A stretch of DNA of 64,000 nt from an uncultured Prochlorococcus sp. (GCA_902591275.1 CACJAC010000001.1:1-64000), one strand, 5' to 3'; counted from the first letter of the stretch, positions 10,145 to 20,294 are shown. Numbers and translations: made by a program. The notes: a model not told the origin generated them from the letters alone.

Positions 10145-10642
10145 TTATCTAAAGTTATTGGCTTTTAGAGGAATGTTCAAAGACTCTTCCAACTCACTAA
10201 CAAGCTTAATTGCTAATTGAAGATCATTTTTGCTCTTACTAGATACTCTGAGATTTTCTCCATTGATACTGACATTAATTTTTTTTATTTGATCTCTTAT
10301 ATTTTTACTAATTTTTTTTGCAATTTCTTGTTTAATTCCTTGTTTTAATAAAATTGTCTGTTTAATTCTATTACCGCTAACCATTTCAATTTCACCGTAG
10401 TCAAATATTTTCAAAGATAAGTTTCTTTTTATTGCCTTTTGTCTAATTATGTCATTTACAGCATTTAAGGTTAGTTCGCTATTGGTGATTATAAAAATAT
10501 TTTCTTTATCTAATTCAACTGAAGTATCCGTGCCCTTCAAATCGTAACGCTGAGAAATTTCCCTTTTAACTTGATCCAAAGTATTGACTAATTCTTGTCT
10601 ATCAAAATCAGAAACTACATCAAATGAAAAACTTTCTGCCAT
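10145..10642 (-). CDS. YajQ family nucleotide-binding protein
   Basis: SFDVVSDFDRQELVNTLDQVKREISQRYDLKGT. Confidence 0.93.
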   Translation of the reverse strand: MAESFSFDVVSDFDRQELVNTLDQVKREISQRYDLKGTDTSVELDKENIFIITNSELTLNAVNDIIRQKAIKRNLSLKIFDYGEIEMVSGNRIKQTILLKQGIKQEIAKKISKNIRDQIKKINVSINGENLRVSSKSKNDLQLAIKLVSELEESLNIPLKANNFR

Positions 10643-10708
10643 AGTAAATTGTTAAACGCTAAATATTATTAGCATAAATCATCTTTAAATAAGGGGGAAT
10701 GGGTTAAT

Positions 10709-11221
10709 TTAATCAAAAAATAACAAACTAACCACTTTGCCCATTTCTTCAGCACATCTACAACTATTTAGCAAAGTTTCACTATCGTGAAAGGCAAAGC
10801 ATATTAATTGATCACACCTAGTAATAATTTCTTGATTACAAAGACTACTTGCAAGTGGCAAAGGTAATTCATCATTTTCACTTTTTTCAACCAAATGCAT
10901 AACCTTCTCGAGTTGGTCCTTTATTTCAGGAATTTGTCTATCAAGACTTTGTGGTAATAAAACAGTTAATAATGATGGATTAATATCTAAGACAGCTCGA
11001 ATAACAGCTACATTAACACCTTGAGATCCAGACGTAAGGATATTATGTCCTTCCTCTGCTAACGACCTTGCTATCAACTCAATTAAGTGGATATCTACGA
11101 CCGGTACGTGTCTACTACCTAAAAAAGCAATTCTCCTTTTTCCATTATCTTGGAGTTTTGCAAGTTCTTGAGCTAAGGCATCAACACCTTCAGTTGCTGG
11201 TAGATCTAAAGAGCGACTCAA
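10709..11221 (-). CDS. Rossmann-like protein of uncertain function (DprA/LOG-like fold)
   Basis: RRIAFLGSRHVPVVDIHLIELIARSLAEEGHNILTSGSQGVN. Confidence 0.6.
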   Translation of the reverse strand: MSRSLDLPATEGVDALAQELAKLQDNGKRRIAFLGSRHVPVVDIHLIELIARSLAEEGHNILTSGSQGVNVAVIRAVLDINPSLLTVLLPQSLDRQIPEIKDQLEKVMHLVEKSENDELPLPLASSLCNQEIITRCDQLICFAFHDSETLLNSCRCAEEMGKVVSLLFFD

Positions 11222-11246
11222 AATAATAAAGTTCCTATATTTGAAA

Positions 11247-12356
11247 TTAGCATTTATCTGAAAAATTGCAGGGAAAATCTATCTTTTCGAGAATTCTTTT
11301 TAGATTTACATGCTCTTGAACTAATTGAATAGCATAAGAAGCTTTAATTGATTCATGTATTCTGACATGGCCAAAAGCTTGTTCAATAATTTCTACGGAG
11401 GAAAGAGTATCTAATTCCACCTTTAAAATTGGCACCTCCAATTCCTCTGCTCTATGAATCAATTGTGACAAAGGGTCTCCTAAACCAGTTAAAATAAGGC
11501 ATTGGGTTGATGCCTCCAGAGCAGCAAGTTGGATATCAGTTCTATCAGCACCAGTAACAACAGCCATATTTCGTCTTCTCCTGAAAAATTCCATTGCAGA
11601 ATTTACCCCCATTGCACCAATACTTAATGTTTCAACAAGTAATTGATCTTTTTCAGGGCAACAAATAAATTGGGCATCCAGTCTTCTTACAAGCTCACCG
11701 ACAGTGACGCTTCTAAGAAGCGGTGATTTAGGCATAACACCAAACACTTCAATATCCAAATCTTTAAGAGAAGGTATTATTTCCTTTTTAACTTTTTCGA
11801 CTTCTTGCGGCAAAACTCCGTTCAATACAACACCAGTCAATTTCTCTCCTAATTGTTTTTTAGCATCTAGTAATGCATCTACGCTTTTGCAATCTTCCCA
11901 TAAATTAACAATTAAAACTTTTGCATCTAAATCCTTAGCTAGTTGTGGGAGACTTAAGCCATAAATCATACCCTCATGAAGACTTCCAGCTGCCTCTAAA
12001 ATATTCAGACCTTCAAAATCATCATTAACCAATCCTTGAATTTGATCAAAACCTTTTCCTGGGAGTAAGTCTTTATTGAAGATTCTTTTTTCAGCTGATA
12101 TATTATCCAATAATCCTACTGAAGAAATTAAATTGTCCTCTTCGATTTTTAATGTAGATCCAATAAACTTAACATCATCATCTATTAGTCCTTCATAAGA
12201 TATTGCAGGAAGATTAGTAAGTTCAATACATGTTGCTAGCGGTTTGCCTATGCGTACTTTGCCCCCACCCTGTAAAATTCTTTTTGCTATCCCAAGAACC
12301 ATTGCAGACTTACCACTAAATGGCTCACATGAACCAATTAATAATATATCGCTCAT
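11247..12356 (-). CDS. P-loop (BioD-like) + DRTGG domain protein, phosphotransacetylase N-terminal-like
   Basis: SCEPFSGKSAMVLGIA P-loop, VVTGADRTDIQLAALEAS DRTGG-like region. Confidence 0.75.
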   Translation of the reverse strand: MSDILLIGSCEPFSGKSAMVLGIAKRILQGGGKVRIGKPLATCIELTNLPAISYEGLIDDDVKFIGSTLKIEEDNLISSVGLLDNISAEKRIFNKDLLPGKGFDQIQGLVNDDFEGLNILEAAGSLHEGMIYGLSLPQLAKDLDAKVLIVNLWEDCKSVDALLDAKKQLGEKLTGVVLNGVLPQEVEKVKKEIIPSLKDLDIEVFGVMPKSPLLRSVTVGELVRRLDAQFICCPEKDQLLVETLSIGAMGVNSAMEFFRRRRNMAVVTGADRTDIQLAALEASTQCLILTGLGDPLSQLIHRAEELEVPILKVELDTLSSVEIIEQAFGHVRIHESIKASYAIQLVQEHVNLKRILEKIDFPCNFSDKC

Positions 12357-12509
12357 AATAAGTAAAATTATTTATTCATAGATTCAAGATAATATTTTTT
12401 TCAGAACTAAACAAATATTTATTTATGAGTTTTAATCAAATAAAAAAATTAAATAATCTTTTTGGTAGATTTATTTTAATTCCTTGGTATTTCATAAAAA
12501 GCAAGCAAA

Positions 12510-13226
12510 ATGATAAATTTCACTGAAAACGAAAAAACAATAGGGATTACCGGAGCTTCAGGTGCGCTAGGGAAAGAGTTAACAAAGTTGTTTCGACAAA
12601 AAGGATATAAAGTGATTGGATTTACTCATAGTCAAACTAATTATGAAATAAATCTTGAATCTCCAAATGAATGGATTAGATGGGAATGCGGGAAGGAGTC
12701 ATCATTAAAAAAACAATTAGAAAGGGTAGATATTTTAATCTTGAACCATGGTATCTATGATTTGGGTAGAGAAAATTCCAATTATGAAAACTCAATAGAA
12801 ATAAATGCATTAAGCAAATTCAAATTTTTAAATTTATTTGAAGATATTGCTCTAACCAATGATTCACCAATAAAAAAAGAGATTTGGATAAACACATCTG
12901 AAGCAGAAATACTACCAGCCCTAAATCCGTCATATGAGATTAGTAAATCCCTTATTGGTCAATTAGTTTCTTTCAAAAAAAATCTTCTTGATAAAAATAC
13001 AAAGAATAAATTAATAATAAAAAAAATCATCTTAGGGCCTTTTAAATCGCAACTAAATCCTATTGGAATAATGAGTCCCAAATTTGTTTCTAAAAAAATT
13101 TATAATTTAGCCAATTCAAAAAAATATTTAATAATAATTAGTCCAAACCCATTAACCTACTTACTTTTTCCATTGAAAGAGTTTTTTAATTTTTTGTATT
13201 GCAAAATTATCTATAGTTACAAATAA
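12510..13226 (+). CDS. Short-chain dehydrogenase (NAD(P)-binding)
   Basis: GITGASGALGKEL, ILNHGIYD, YEISKSLIG. Confidence 0.8.
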   Translation: MINFTENEKTIGITGASGALGKELTKLFRQKGYKVIGFTHSQTNYEINLESPNEWIRWECGKESSLKKQLERVDILILNHGIYDLGRENSNYENSIEINALSKFKFLNLFEDIALTNDSPIKKEIWINTSEAEILPALNPSYEISKSLIGQLVSFKKNLLDKNTKNKLIIKKIILGPFKSQLNPIGIMSPKFVSKKIYNLANSKKYLIIISPNPLTYLLFPLKEFFNFLYCKIIYSYK

Positions 13227-13244
13227 TAATGAAAATAATACTGT

Positions 13245-14084
13245 CTAGAAATCTCTGTCTGTCAATATTTCAATACCATCTTTTAAAACAACTATTGTAT
13301 GCTCCCATTGGGCAGATAATTTTCCATCTTTTGTTATTACAGTCCATTTATCATTTAATGTTTTGCAAAATTTAGTTCCTTCATTAACAATAGGTTCAAC
13401 AGCTAAAGTCATTCCTTCACGAAGTACGACATTGGGCAATTCTTTGGTCCTAAAATTAAATACCGATGGTTCTTCATGAAGATTTCTTCCAACTCCATGA
13501 CCTGTATAGTCTTCTACAACACTAAAGCCATTTTTTAAAACAACATCTTCGATTTCTCCAGCCACATCAAAAAGTGTATTACCTGCTTTAATTTTCGAAA
13601 GGCCCGCATACAATGCTTTATAAGCTACATCACTAAGATGTTGAGCCTTAGGACTAACTTCTCCCACACAAATTGAGATACAACTATCTCCATGGAAGCC
13701 ATCTAAATATGCTCCTGTATCAATTTTAACTAGGTCACCATTTTTAATTATTTTACTTTTATTTGGTATTCCATGAACAACCTCATTATTGATACTGGAA
13801 CAAATACTAGAAGGAAATCCGTGGTAACCCTTAAAACTTGGCACAGCTCCAAAACTTTTAATCCTCTTTTCTGCGAAATCATCTAAATCTTTTGTACTCA
13901 TTCCAGGTTTAATTAAGTCATTAATTTCTCTCAAAACAGTTGCCACAATTCTGCTAGATTTTTTCATCAAGTTTATTTCACGTGAAGACTTTATTTCAAT
14001 TCCTCTCCTCCTCTGAATAAAAGGGACTTGATCATTAGCCTTGGAATTATTTTTATTTAACAAAAGATCTGCAAAATGTCTCAT
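13245..14084 (-). CDS. map: Methionine aminopeptidase type I
   Basis: GFPSSICSSINNEVVHGIP, KIDTGAYLDGFHGDSC, YTGHGVGRNLHEEPSV, WEHTIVV. Confidence 0.95.
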   Translation of the reverse strand: MRHFADLLLNKNNSKANDQVPFIQRRRGIEIKSSREINLMKKSSRIVATVLREINDLIKPGMSTKDLDDFAEKRIKSFGAVPSFKGYHGFPSSICSSINNEVVHGIPNKSKIIKNGDLVKIDTGAYLDGFHGDSCISICVGEVSPKAQHLSDVAYKALYAGLSKIKAGNTLFDVAGEIEDVVLKNGFSVVEDYTGHGVGRNLHEEPSVFNFRTKELPNVVLREGMTLAVEPIVNEGTKFCKTLNDKWTVITKDGKLSAQWEHTIVVLKDGIEILTDRDF

Positions 14085-14179
14085 TGGAATAAATTATAGT
14101 AATAGGTAAATATCTTCAAAATAGCCATTACGGTCTTGGCTATCTTAAATCTATCAATAACAATGGGAAAGAAACAAAA

Positions 14180-14488
14180 ATGAAAGTTTTATTTAATTCT
14201 AGGCAATTTCATAAGGCTTTGGCGCCTTGGGTTTTTCTTCCACTATTTATATCTTCAATTACCGGTCTTTTTTATAGGGTTTCAAAAGATTTATTAGGTT
14301 ACTCTAAAGAACAAGTTCATTGGTTAATGTCTCTCCATGAGGGCGAATGGCTTGGAGATAATGGAGAACTTATATACGTAATATTGAATTCCCTTGGAGT
14401 TTTATGGATGCTAATAACGGGATTCCAAATGTTTTCAAAAACAATTTCATTAACCAAAAAGGTTACTAAAGGCGAGTCAAAAGGTTAA
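14180..14488 (+). CDS. PepSY-associated TM-like small membrane protein
   Basis: Two TM segments, [29 protein letters not shown]. Confidence 0.65.
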   Translation: MKVLFNSRQFHKALAPWVFLPLFISSITGLFYRVSKDLLGYSKEQVHWLMSLHEGEWLGDNGELIYVILNSLGVLWMLITGFQMFSKTISLTKKVTKGESKG

Positions 14489-14511
14489 GATATAGAACTT
14501 GTAGGATAAAA

Positions 14512-14991
14512 ATGACCAAAATGGCCAAAGAGAAACAAGAGAAGGAATTAGAAACCGGTAATGAAGCTGACGCATCAGTTGATGTAGCAGTTGAACAAAA
14601 AGAAAAAAACATGGTTTCTGAAACTCCGCAAACCTTAAGCGCATCAAATCTTATTAAGGATTTTGAGAGTGAACAATTAAAAAAAGAATTACCTGAAATT
14701 TATGTTGGTGATACTGTTAAAGTTGGAGTAAAAATTACAGAAGGTAATAAAGAAAGAGTCCAACCTTATGAAGGTGTTGTTATAGCAAAAAGGCACGGAG
14801 GTATTAACCAAACTATTACAGTTAGAAGAATTTTTCAGGGTATAGGAGTTGAAAGAGTATTTATGCTACATAGTCCACAGGTTGCCTCCCTAAAAGTAGA
14901 ACGTAGAGGTAAAGTAAGAAGAGCTAAGTTATTCTATCTGAGAGATAGAGTAGGAAAAGCTACCCGCGTAAAACAACGCTTTGATCGATAA
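14512..14991 (+). CDS. rplS: 50S ribosomal protein L19 with acidic N-terminal extension
   Basis: [57 protein letters not shown]. Confidence 0.96.
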   Translation: MTKMAKEKQEKELETGNEADASVDVAVEQKEKNMVSETPQTLSASNLIKDFESEQLKKELPEIYVGDTVKVGVKITEGNKERVQPYEGVVIAKRHGGINQTITVRRIFQGIGVERVFMLHSPQVASLKVERRGKVRRAKLFYLRDRVGKATRVKQRFDR

Positions 14992-15044
14992 AGTTGTAAA
15001 TTAATCAACTTATTGGTCGCATAGGCGCTTATAATTATCATAAT

Positions 15045-15117
15045 GCGTCGTTAGTTCAGTTGGTAGAACGCAGGTCTCCAAAACCTGATGTCGGGGGTTC
15101 AAGTCCTCCACGACGCG
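15045..15117 (+). tRNA. trnW: tRNA-Trp (CCA)
   Basis: Full cloverleaf: GCGTCGT/ACGACGC acceptor, CAGGT-CTCCAAA-ACCTG anticodon arm, GGTTCAAGTCC T arm. Confidence 0.97.
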
Positions 15118-15151
15118 TTCAATCAACATATGTAAATCATTTTTTCATAAG

Positions 15152-15346
15152 ATGGAGTTAGATCTTCAACCTGGGGACGTAGTTAAAGTCCTCGAATCAG
15201 CAGCTTTAGGATGGGTCCGTGCAAGAGTCATCAGAGTTAAGTCTGGAGGAAGAGTTGTCGTTCAAAGTGACCAAGGCAGAGAATTTACCGCTAGAGGCAA
15301 CCAAGTTAGGTTGATAGAACCAGCTGGTTTTAGGCCTCAAAAATAG
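15152..15346 (+). CDS. hcp: Small conserved cyanobacterial protein; matches the picocyanobacterial 'hyperconserved protein' (Hcp) as I recall it
   Basis: 64 aa MELDLQPGDVVKVLESAALGWVRARVIRVKSGGRVVVQSDQGREFTARGNQVRLIEPAGFRPQK; located next to rplS and tRNA-Trp. Confidence 0.8.
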   Translation: MELDLQPGDVVKVLESAALGWVRARVIRVKSGGRVVVQSDQGREFTARGNQVRLIEPAGFRPQK

Positions 15347-15494
15347 ATAGTTGTTTATACTAATTCAGCCGTAAGCCTAACTATTTCTGTAAATCCTCAA
15401 ATTAATAAAATTTTTTTATTACAACACCATAAATTAAGTATTATGATCTGATAATTTTAAGAAGACGTTCTAAATAAATTTAGAACAAAACTCT

Positions 15495-15568
15495 GGGACC
15501 GTAGTTCAACTGGTTAGAGCACCGCCCTGTCACGGCGGAAGTTGCGGGTTCGAATCCCGTCGGTCCCG
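15495..15568 (+). tRNA. trnD: tRNA-Asp (GTC)
   Basis: GGGACCG acceptor, CCGCC-CTGTCAC-GGCGG anticodon arm, CGGGTTCGAATCCCG T arm. Confidence 0.97.
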
Positions 15569-15585
15569 TTTTTTCTAAAAGAAAT

Positions 15586-17016
15586 TTGGAAAAACGTTTA
15601 AGACTAGCCCCGAGTCCAACGGGTTTATTTCATATTGGGACAGCGCGAACAGCACTATTCAATTGGTTGTATGCACAAAAAATAGGTGGAAAATTTCTTA
15701 TCAGAATAGAAGATACAGATTTTCTTCGATCTAAATCTGAGTATACAAAAAATATATTAGAGGGCATGAAATGGCTTGGAATTAAATGGGATGAAGAACC
15801 TATAAAGCAAAGTGATAGAATTTCGATTCACAAAAGTTATATCAAAAAACTATTGGAATGTGGAGCTGCATATAGGTGCTTTACATCAGAAGATGAAATA
15901 TCTAAATTAAGAGAAGAACAAAAAAAGAAAGGATTACCTCCAAAGCATGATAATAGACACAGAAGTCTTTCAAAAGAAGAAATAGAAGCATTCATATCCC
16001 AAGGGCGGACTTCAGTAATAAGATTTAAGATTGATGAAAAAATTGATATTAAATGGGTAGATCAGATAAGAGGCGAAATCAAATGGCAAGGGAAGGATTT
16101 GGGCGGTGATTTAGTTTTATCAAGAAGAGCTAAGGGATTTGAGATTGGAGATCCTTTGTATAATCTTGCAGTTGTAGTTGATGATAATTTCATGAATATT
16201 ACTCACGTTGTAAGGGGTGAAGACCATATCTCGAACACTGCAAAACAAATATTGATTTATAAAGCATTAAATTTTAATTTGCCAACTTTTTCGCATACAC
16301 CCTTAATACTAAATAGCGAAGGGAAAAAATTATCTAAGAGAGATTGCGTTACTTCAATAGACGAATTTAGAGAAATGGGATATTTACCTGAGGCACTATC
16401 AAACTATATGGCATTTTTAGGTTGGTCTCCAAAATCTGCCGACAGAGAAATACTTTCTCTTGAAGAGATATCTGAAATTTTTGACTTATCAGAAATAAAT
16501 AAAGCTGGAGCCAAATTTAGTTGGGAAAAACTCAACTGGATTAATTCTCAATATATAAAAAATATGGAATCAATAAAGTTAATTGAGATCATGAGAAAAT
16601 ACTGGGATGACAATGGTTGGGAGCCGCCATCTCAAGAATGGGCTAATAAACTAGCAATTTTGATTAGAGACTCTATGACTCTTTTAAAAGATTCAATTGA
16701 TCAATCAAAACCATTTTTCTTAATACCTTCAATTCAAAAAGAAGGTCAAGATTTTCTGGAAAACCGGGAAAGCAAATTATCTTTAAAACTAATTTTAAAC
16801 TATTTAATTGATCAAAATGCTATTAAACTAAATAAAGAAGAAGCTAAAGAAATAATAAACGAAATCTCAAAAAAGCATAATATTAAAAAAGGGATTTTAA
16901 TGAAATCATTAAGAGTAGCCTTTTTTGGATCTCTTAGTGGGCCAGATTTAATTCAAAGTTGGGAGCTTTTCGCAGAGAGTAAAACTGATAGAACTCGAAT
17001 TGAAAGATGTCTTTAA
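15586..17016 (+). CDS. gltX: Glutamyl-tRNA synthetase
   Basis: TTG start; LAPSPTGLFHIGTARTALFNWLYA and GKKLSKRD motifs. Confidence 0.97.
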   Translation: MEKRLRLAPSPTGLFHIGTARTALFNWLYAQKIGGKFLIRIEDTDFLRSKSEYTKNILEGMKWLGIKWDEEPIKQSDRISIHKSYIKKLLECGAAYRCFTSEDEISKLREEQKKKGLPPKHDNRHRSLSKEEIEAFISQGRTSVIRFKIDEKIDIKWVDQIRGEIKWQGKDLGGDLVLSRRAKGFEIGDPLYNLAVVVDDNFMNITHVVRGEDHISNTAKQILIYKALNFNLPTFSHTPLILNSEGKKLSKRDCVTSIDEFREMGYLPEALSNYMAFLGWSPKSADREILSLEEISEIFDLSEINKAGAKFSWEKLNWINSQYIKNMESIKLIEIMRKYWDDNGWEPPSQEWANKLAILIRDSMTLLKDSIDQSKPFFLIPSIQKEGQDFLENRESKLSLKLILNYLIDQNAIKLNKEEAKEIINEISKKHNIKKGILMKSLRVAFFGSLSGPDLIQSWELFAESKTDRTRIERCL

Positions 17017-18222
17017 TCAATCAAAATTATTTTTTTGGCCTAATTTAAGTCTATTTACCAAAGGTTTAGCAGAAAGTCCTTGTATTCCTACTGTCATCAA
17101 AATAGTAAGAAAAACTAAACCTTGTAGACGGCCAGCCCCAAGGATACCAGCCTGCTCTAATCTGATAGAAAAAAGAGAAGCTACAGCTGCAGTAACAATA
17201 CCTCTTGGGGCTAACCACGCTAAAAATATTTTTTCTTTTAAGTTCAAGTCTCTCCCCATAGTTGCTATCCAGATAGAGATAGGGCGAACAATTACCATCA
17301 ACATAAAAACGCAAACAACCCCTCCCCAGCCTAGCGGACTTAATTCACCCCAAGAAACGTCAGCGGCCAAAAGAGGGAAAAGAACTGTTATTGCTAATTG
17401 AGCTAATTCACCTATTAGATTATCCAATCTGTCCTTATCTATAACTTCTCTTTTACCTACAATAAAACCTGCCGCGACTGAAGCCGGTAAGCCTGATTCT
17501 GGTAAAAAATATTCGCAAATTCCATACAAAAGGAAAATAAATCCAAGGGTAACTTGAAGCTCAATACCAAATGAGGCTTCATTTTTTATTTTTTTTAAAA
17601 TTTCTGATAGTAACCATCCTGCACTTAATCCGATTAAAACTCCTCCCCCTAATCTTTGCATTAATGCTATAAATACATCGTTAATCCCACGAAGGTCCCC
17701 TAAAGTTAACTCTAAAAGCAGTAATGCAAGTACTGCACCAATTGGTTCAAGCAGCAACCCTTCAGCTTTTAAAACTTCCGAGAGTGGGGAAGCTAATTTT
17801 ATTTGTTCCACTAATGGAGAGACAACTGTTGGTCCAGTGGCTAGAACTATGGCACTATATATTCCTGCGACTTGCCATGAGAGGCCAGCCAGCCAATGAG
17901 CAATGAAAATTCCAGCTGATAATGAAATAAAAAGTCTTACCAATGAAATTTTTAAAACAGTATTTCTAATATTCCCCTCAGGCAGTTTTAAATTTAATCC
18001 CCCTTCAAAAAGAACCAAACAAACCAAAAGCCCCACAATAGTTTCGAGCCCTTGCCCGAGATCTAAAGGCTCAACAAGTCCTAATCCTGATCTTCCAATT
18101 AATAATCCAGACAGCAATAAAATAACAACACTTGGGAATCCTGTAAAAGAAGAAAATAATCGAGCGCAAGCGCCTGCAAATACAGTTATCCCCCAAAGTA
18201 ATCCAAGCCTTTCAGGCGTCAT
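17017..18222 (-). CDS. Sodium/proton antiporter (CPA family)
   Basis: About 12 TM; SGLLIGRSGLGLVEPL, ATGPTVVSPLVEQ, APRGIVTAAVASLF. Confidence 0.9.
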   Translation of the reverse strand: MTPERLGLLWGITVFAGACARLFSSFTGFPSVVILLLSGLLIGRSGLGLVEPLDLGQGLETIVGLLVCLVLFEGGLNLKLPEGNIRNTVLKISLVRLFISLSAGIFIAHWLAGLSWQVAGIYSAIVLATGPTVVSPLVEQIKLASPLSEVLKAEGLLLEPIGAVLALLLLELTLGDLRGINDVFIALMQRLGGGVLIGLSAGWLLSEILKKIKNEASFGIELQVTLGFIFLLYGICEYFLPESGLPASVAAGFIVGKREVIDKDRLDNLIGELAQLAITVLFPLLAADVSWGELSPLGWGGVVCVFMLMVIVRPISIWIATMGRDLNLKEKIFLAWLAPRGIVTAAVASLFSIRLEQAGILGAGRLQGLVFLTILMTVGIQGLSAKPLVNRLKLGQKNNFD

Positions 18223-18383
18223 ATAAAATTATAAATAATAAAAACATTCATTATTTTGATTAAATCAATAATCTTATCTCTAGTCCAATAAAAACAATAC
18301 TTTTTAATCTAATTCATGGACAGAAAAAGAGCATTTTAAAAATTCTTTTAAAAATACTTTTAAGAAAATTAATTTTATTTCTA

Positions 18384-18560
18384 TTAGGAAAACTGGCTTA
18401 TTAAAGCAATAATTATCAAAATAATTCCTATACCAACAGTTGCCATCCTTCCATTCCATATTTCTGCTTGAGGGGTAAAACCTCTTTTCCACAAATTCAA
18501 TTCCTTTTTATCAACGAAGTTTTTTGTCTCTTTAATCTCGATTTTAGGTTGTTTGTTCAT
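18384..18560 (-). CDS. hli: High-light-inducible (Hli) chlorophyll-binding-like protein, not in ORF track
   Basis: Hand translation: MNKQPKIEIKETKNFVDKKELNLWKRGFTPQAEIWNGRMATVGIGIILIIIALISQFS; AExxNGRxAxxG motif plus one TM helix; starts 5 nt after the tsaD stop. Confidence 0.88.
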   Translation of the reverse strand: MNKQPKIEIKETKNFVDKKELNLWKRGFTPQAEIWNGRMATVGIGIILIIIALISQFS

Positions 18561-18565
18561 TGAAA

Positions 18566-19636
18566 TTAGAAAGGAGGTTTTTCTTCATAAAGAGTATTTG
18601 CTTGTTCAATTGATAGTCTTCCTGTGACACCTAATTTAAGGGAACTTAAATGATCCTTAAATTTAATTCTGAACAACGCCGCCGCTCCAATCATTGCTGC
18701 ATTATCTGTACAAAGATCAAGAGGCGCTAAATGAACTTTAATAGATTTTTTACTAGCTTCACTAATCATCATTTTTCTTAATGTATTGTTAGCAGCAACT
18801 CCCCCAACCACAACTACATTATCCAAGCTATGATCTTCTGCGCATTTTATTGTTCTCTCTACCAAGACCTCTGCCACTACTCTCTCAAAACTTGCAGCAA
18901 TATCTGGAATTGGAACGATCTCCCCAGCCAAATTTATTCTCTCAACTAATCTTAATACGGCAGTTTTTAAACCACTAAAAGAGAAATCATATTTAAGAAA
19001 TCCACCTTTTTTATCAGAGATCTTACATTTTGGTAAATTAAATTTCATTGGGTCCCCACTTTTAGCAATCTTTTCAATTGCCGGTCCTCCTGGATAACTA
19101 AGACCTAATAGTCTGCCAACTTTATCAAAGGCTTCTCCAGCAGCATCATCAAAACTTTTCCCAAGTCTTTGCATTCCTCTTCTATGATCAACTTTTATCA
19201 ATTCAGTATGCCCGCCGCTAACAAGTAATGTAAGAAAAGATTTCTTTGGATAGTTTTCTGAAAATAGAATTGAAGATAAATGCCCCTCCAAATGATGAAT
19301 TCCCAAAAATGGTTTTGAATGTAATATGCAAAGTGATCTTGCAGTTATAGATCCAACTCGTAAACAACCAACTAATCCAGGAGCTACAGTTGACGCAATA
19401 TAATCGACTTCCTCAATTTTAATTTTTGCTTCTTCTAGAGCCTTATCTAAAACAAAAGGTAATAATTCTAAATGCTTTCTAGCTGCAAGTTCAGGCACAA
19501 CTCCTCCCCATTTTGAATGATCTTCAATTTGAGAGGCAACTATATTTGAATGTATTCTGAAAGTATCGCCAATATTAGAAACTATTGAGACAGATGTCTC
19601 ATCACAACTTGTTTCAATAGCTAAAACTTTATGCAT
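18566..19636 (-). CDS. tsaD: tRNA N6-adenosine threonylcarbamoyltransferase
   Basis: IETSCDETSVSIV, HHLEGHLSS, LLVSGGHTEL, VVGGVAANNTLR. Confidence 0.96.
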   Translation of the reverse strand: MHKVLAIETSCDETSVSIVSNIGDTFRIHSNIVASQIEDHSKWGGVVPELAARKHLELLPFVLDKALEEAKIKIEEVDYIASTVAPGLVGCLRVGSITARSLCILHSKPFLGIHHLEGHLSSILFSENYPKKSFLTLLVSGGHTELIKVDHRRGMQRLGKSFDDAAGEAFDKVGRLLGLSYPGGPAIEKIAKSGDPMKFNLPKCKISDKKGGFLKYDFSFSGLKTAVLRLVERINLAGEIVPIPDIAASFERVVAEVLVERTIKCAEDHSLDNVVVVGGVAANNTLRKMMISEASKKSIKVHLAPLDLCTDNAAMIGAAALFRIKFKDHLSSLKLGVTGRLSIEQANTLYEEKPPF

Positions 19637-19701
19637 TTTTGATTCAACTTGTTCTATTTTAGTATTAATTTCTTACTAAACACACTATAAGGAATTAAAG
19701 A

Positions 19702-20265
19702 TTGCAACTTATGAAATTCTTTTTTTCAATCATAACCTCAGTTTTCCTTTTCCTCGGAATTACTCCAATTGCTCTAGCAGCAAATGGGCCTGCCTTAAAC
19801 GCAGATAGAGCTAGCACAGAATATACCGCTTCAGCCCTCACAAAATGCTCTGAAAATCCTAAATTCATTGAGAGAGCAAATTCTGCAACTACTCAAAAAG
19901 ACATAGCAAGATTTGAAAGATATGGAAAAGCATCATGCGGAGATGATGGTCTTCCTCATTTAATAATTGGACCTCCTCTTGAGCCATGGGGGGCCCTTCT
20001 AAATAGAGGTCATGAAGGAGATTTACTTATTCCCGGAGTATTGTTCATTTACATTGCTGGAATTATAGGTTGGTCAGGAAGAGAGTATCTCATTGAATCA
20101 AAAAAGACTAAGAATCCAGCAGATCTTGAGATCATTATTGACCTTGACTTAGCCAGAAAATGTCTTGTGAAAGGAGCCCAATGGCCTCTTCTTGCTAATA
20201 AACAAGGTAGAAATGGAGATTTAAGAGAGAAAGATAACAATATTACACTTAATGGTCCTCGCTAA
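19702..20265 (+). CDS. psaF: Photosystem I reaction center subunit III
   Basis: Signal peptide, [54 protein letters not shown]. Confidence 0.96.
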   Translation: MQLMKFFFSIITSVFLFLGITPIALAANGPALNADRASTEYTASALTKCSENPKFIERANSATTQKDIARFERYGKASCGDDGLPHLIIGPPLEPWGALLNRGHEGDLLIPGVLFIYIAGIIGWSGREYLIESKKTKNPADLEIIIDLDLARKCLVKGAQWPLLANKQGRNGDLREKDNNITLNGPR

Positions 20266-20294
20266 ACATCCTAAAAAAAACTTTCAAAAAACAA

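Noticed and set aside
15045-15568. tRNA genes as possible integration sites for a genomic island
   Set aside because: No integrase, direct repeat or foreign gene block adjacent; the neighbours are core translation genes.
17000-18226. Plus ORFs 17000-17401, 17724-17906 and 17903-18226
   Set aside because: Antisense to the well-supported Na+/H+ antiporter; no recognisable domain.
18304-18492. 62-aa minus ORF MEKRFYPSSRNMEWKDGN...
   Set aside because: Wrong frame over the Hli gene at 18384-18560, which has a recognisable family motif.
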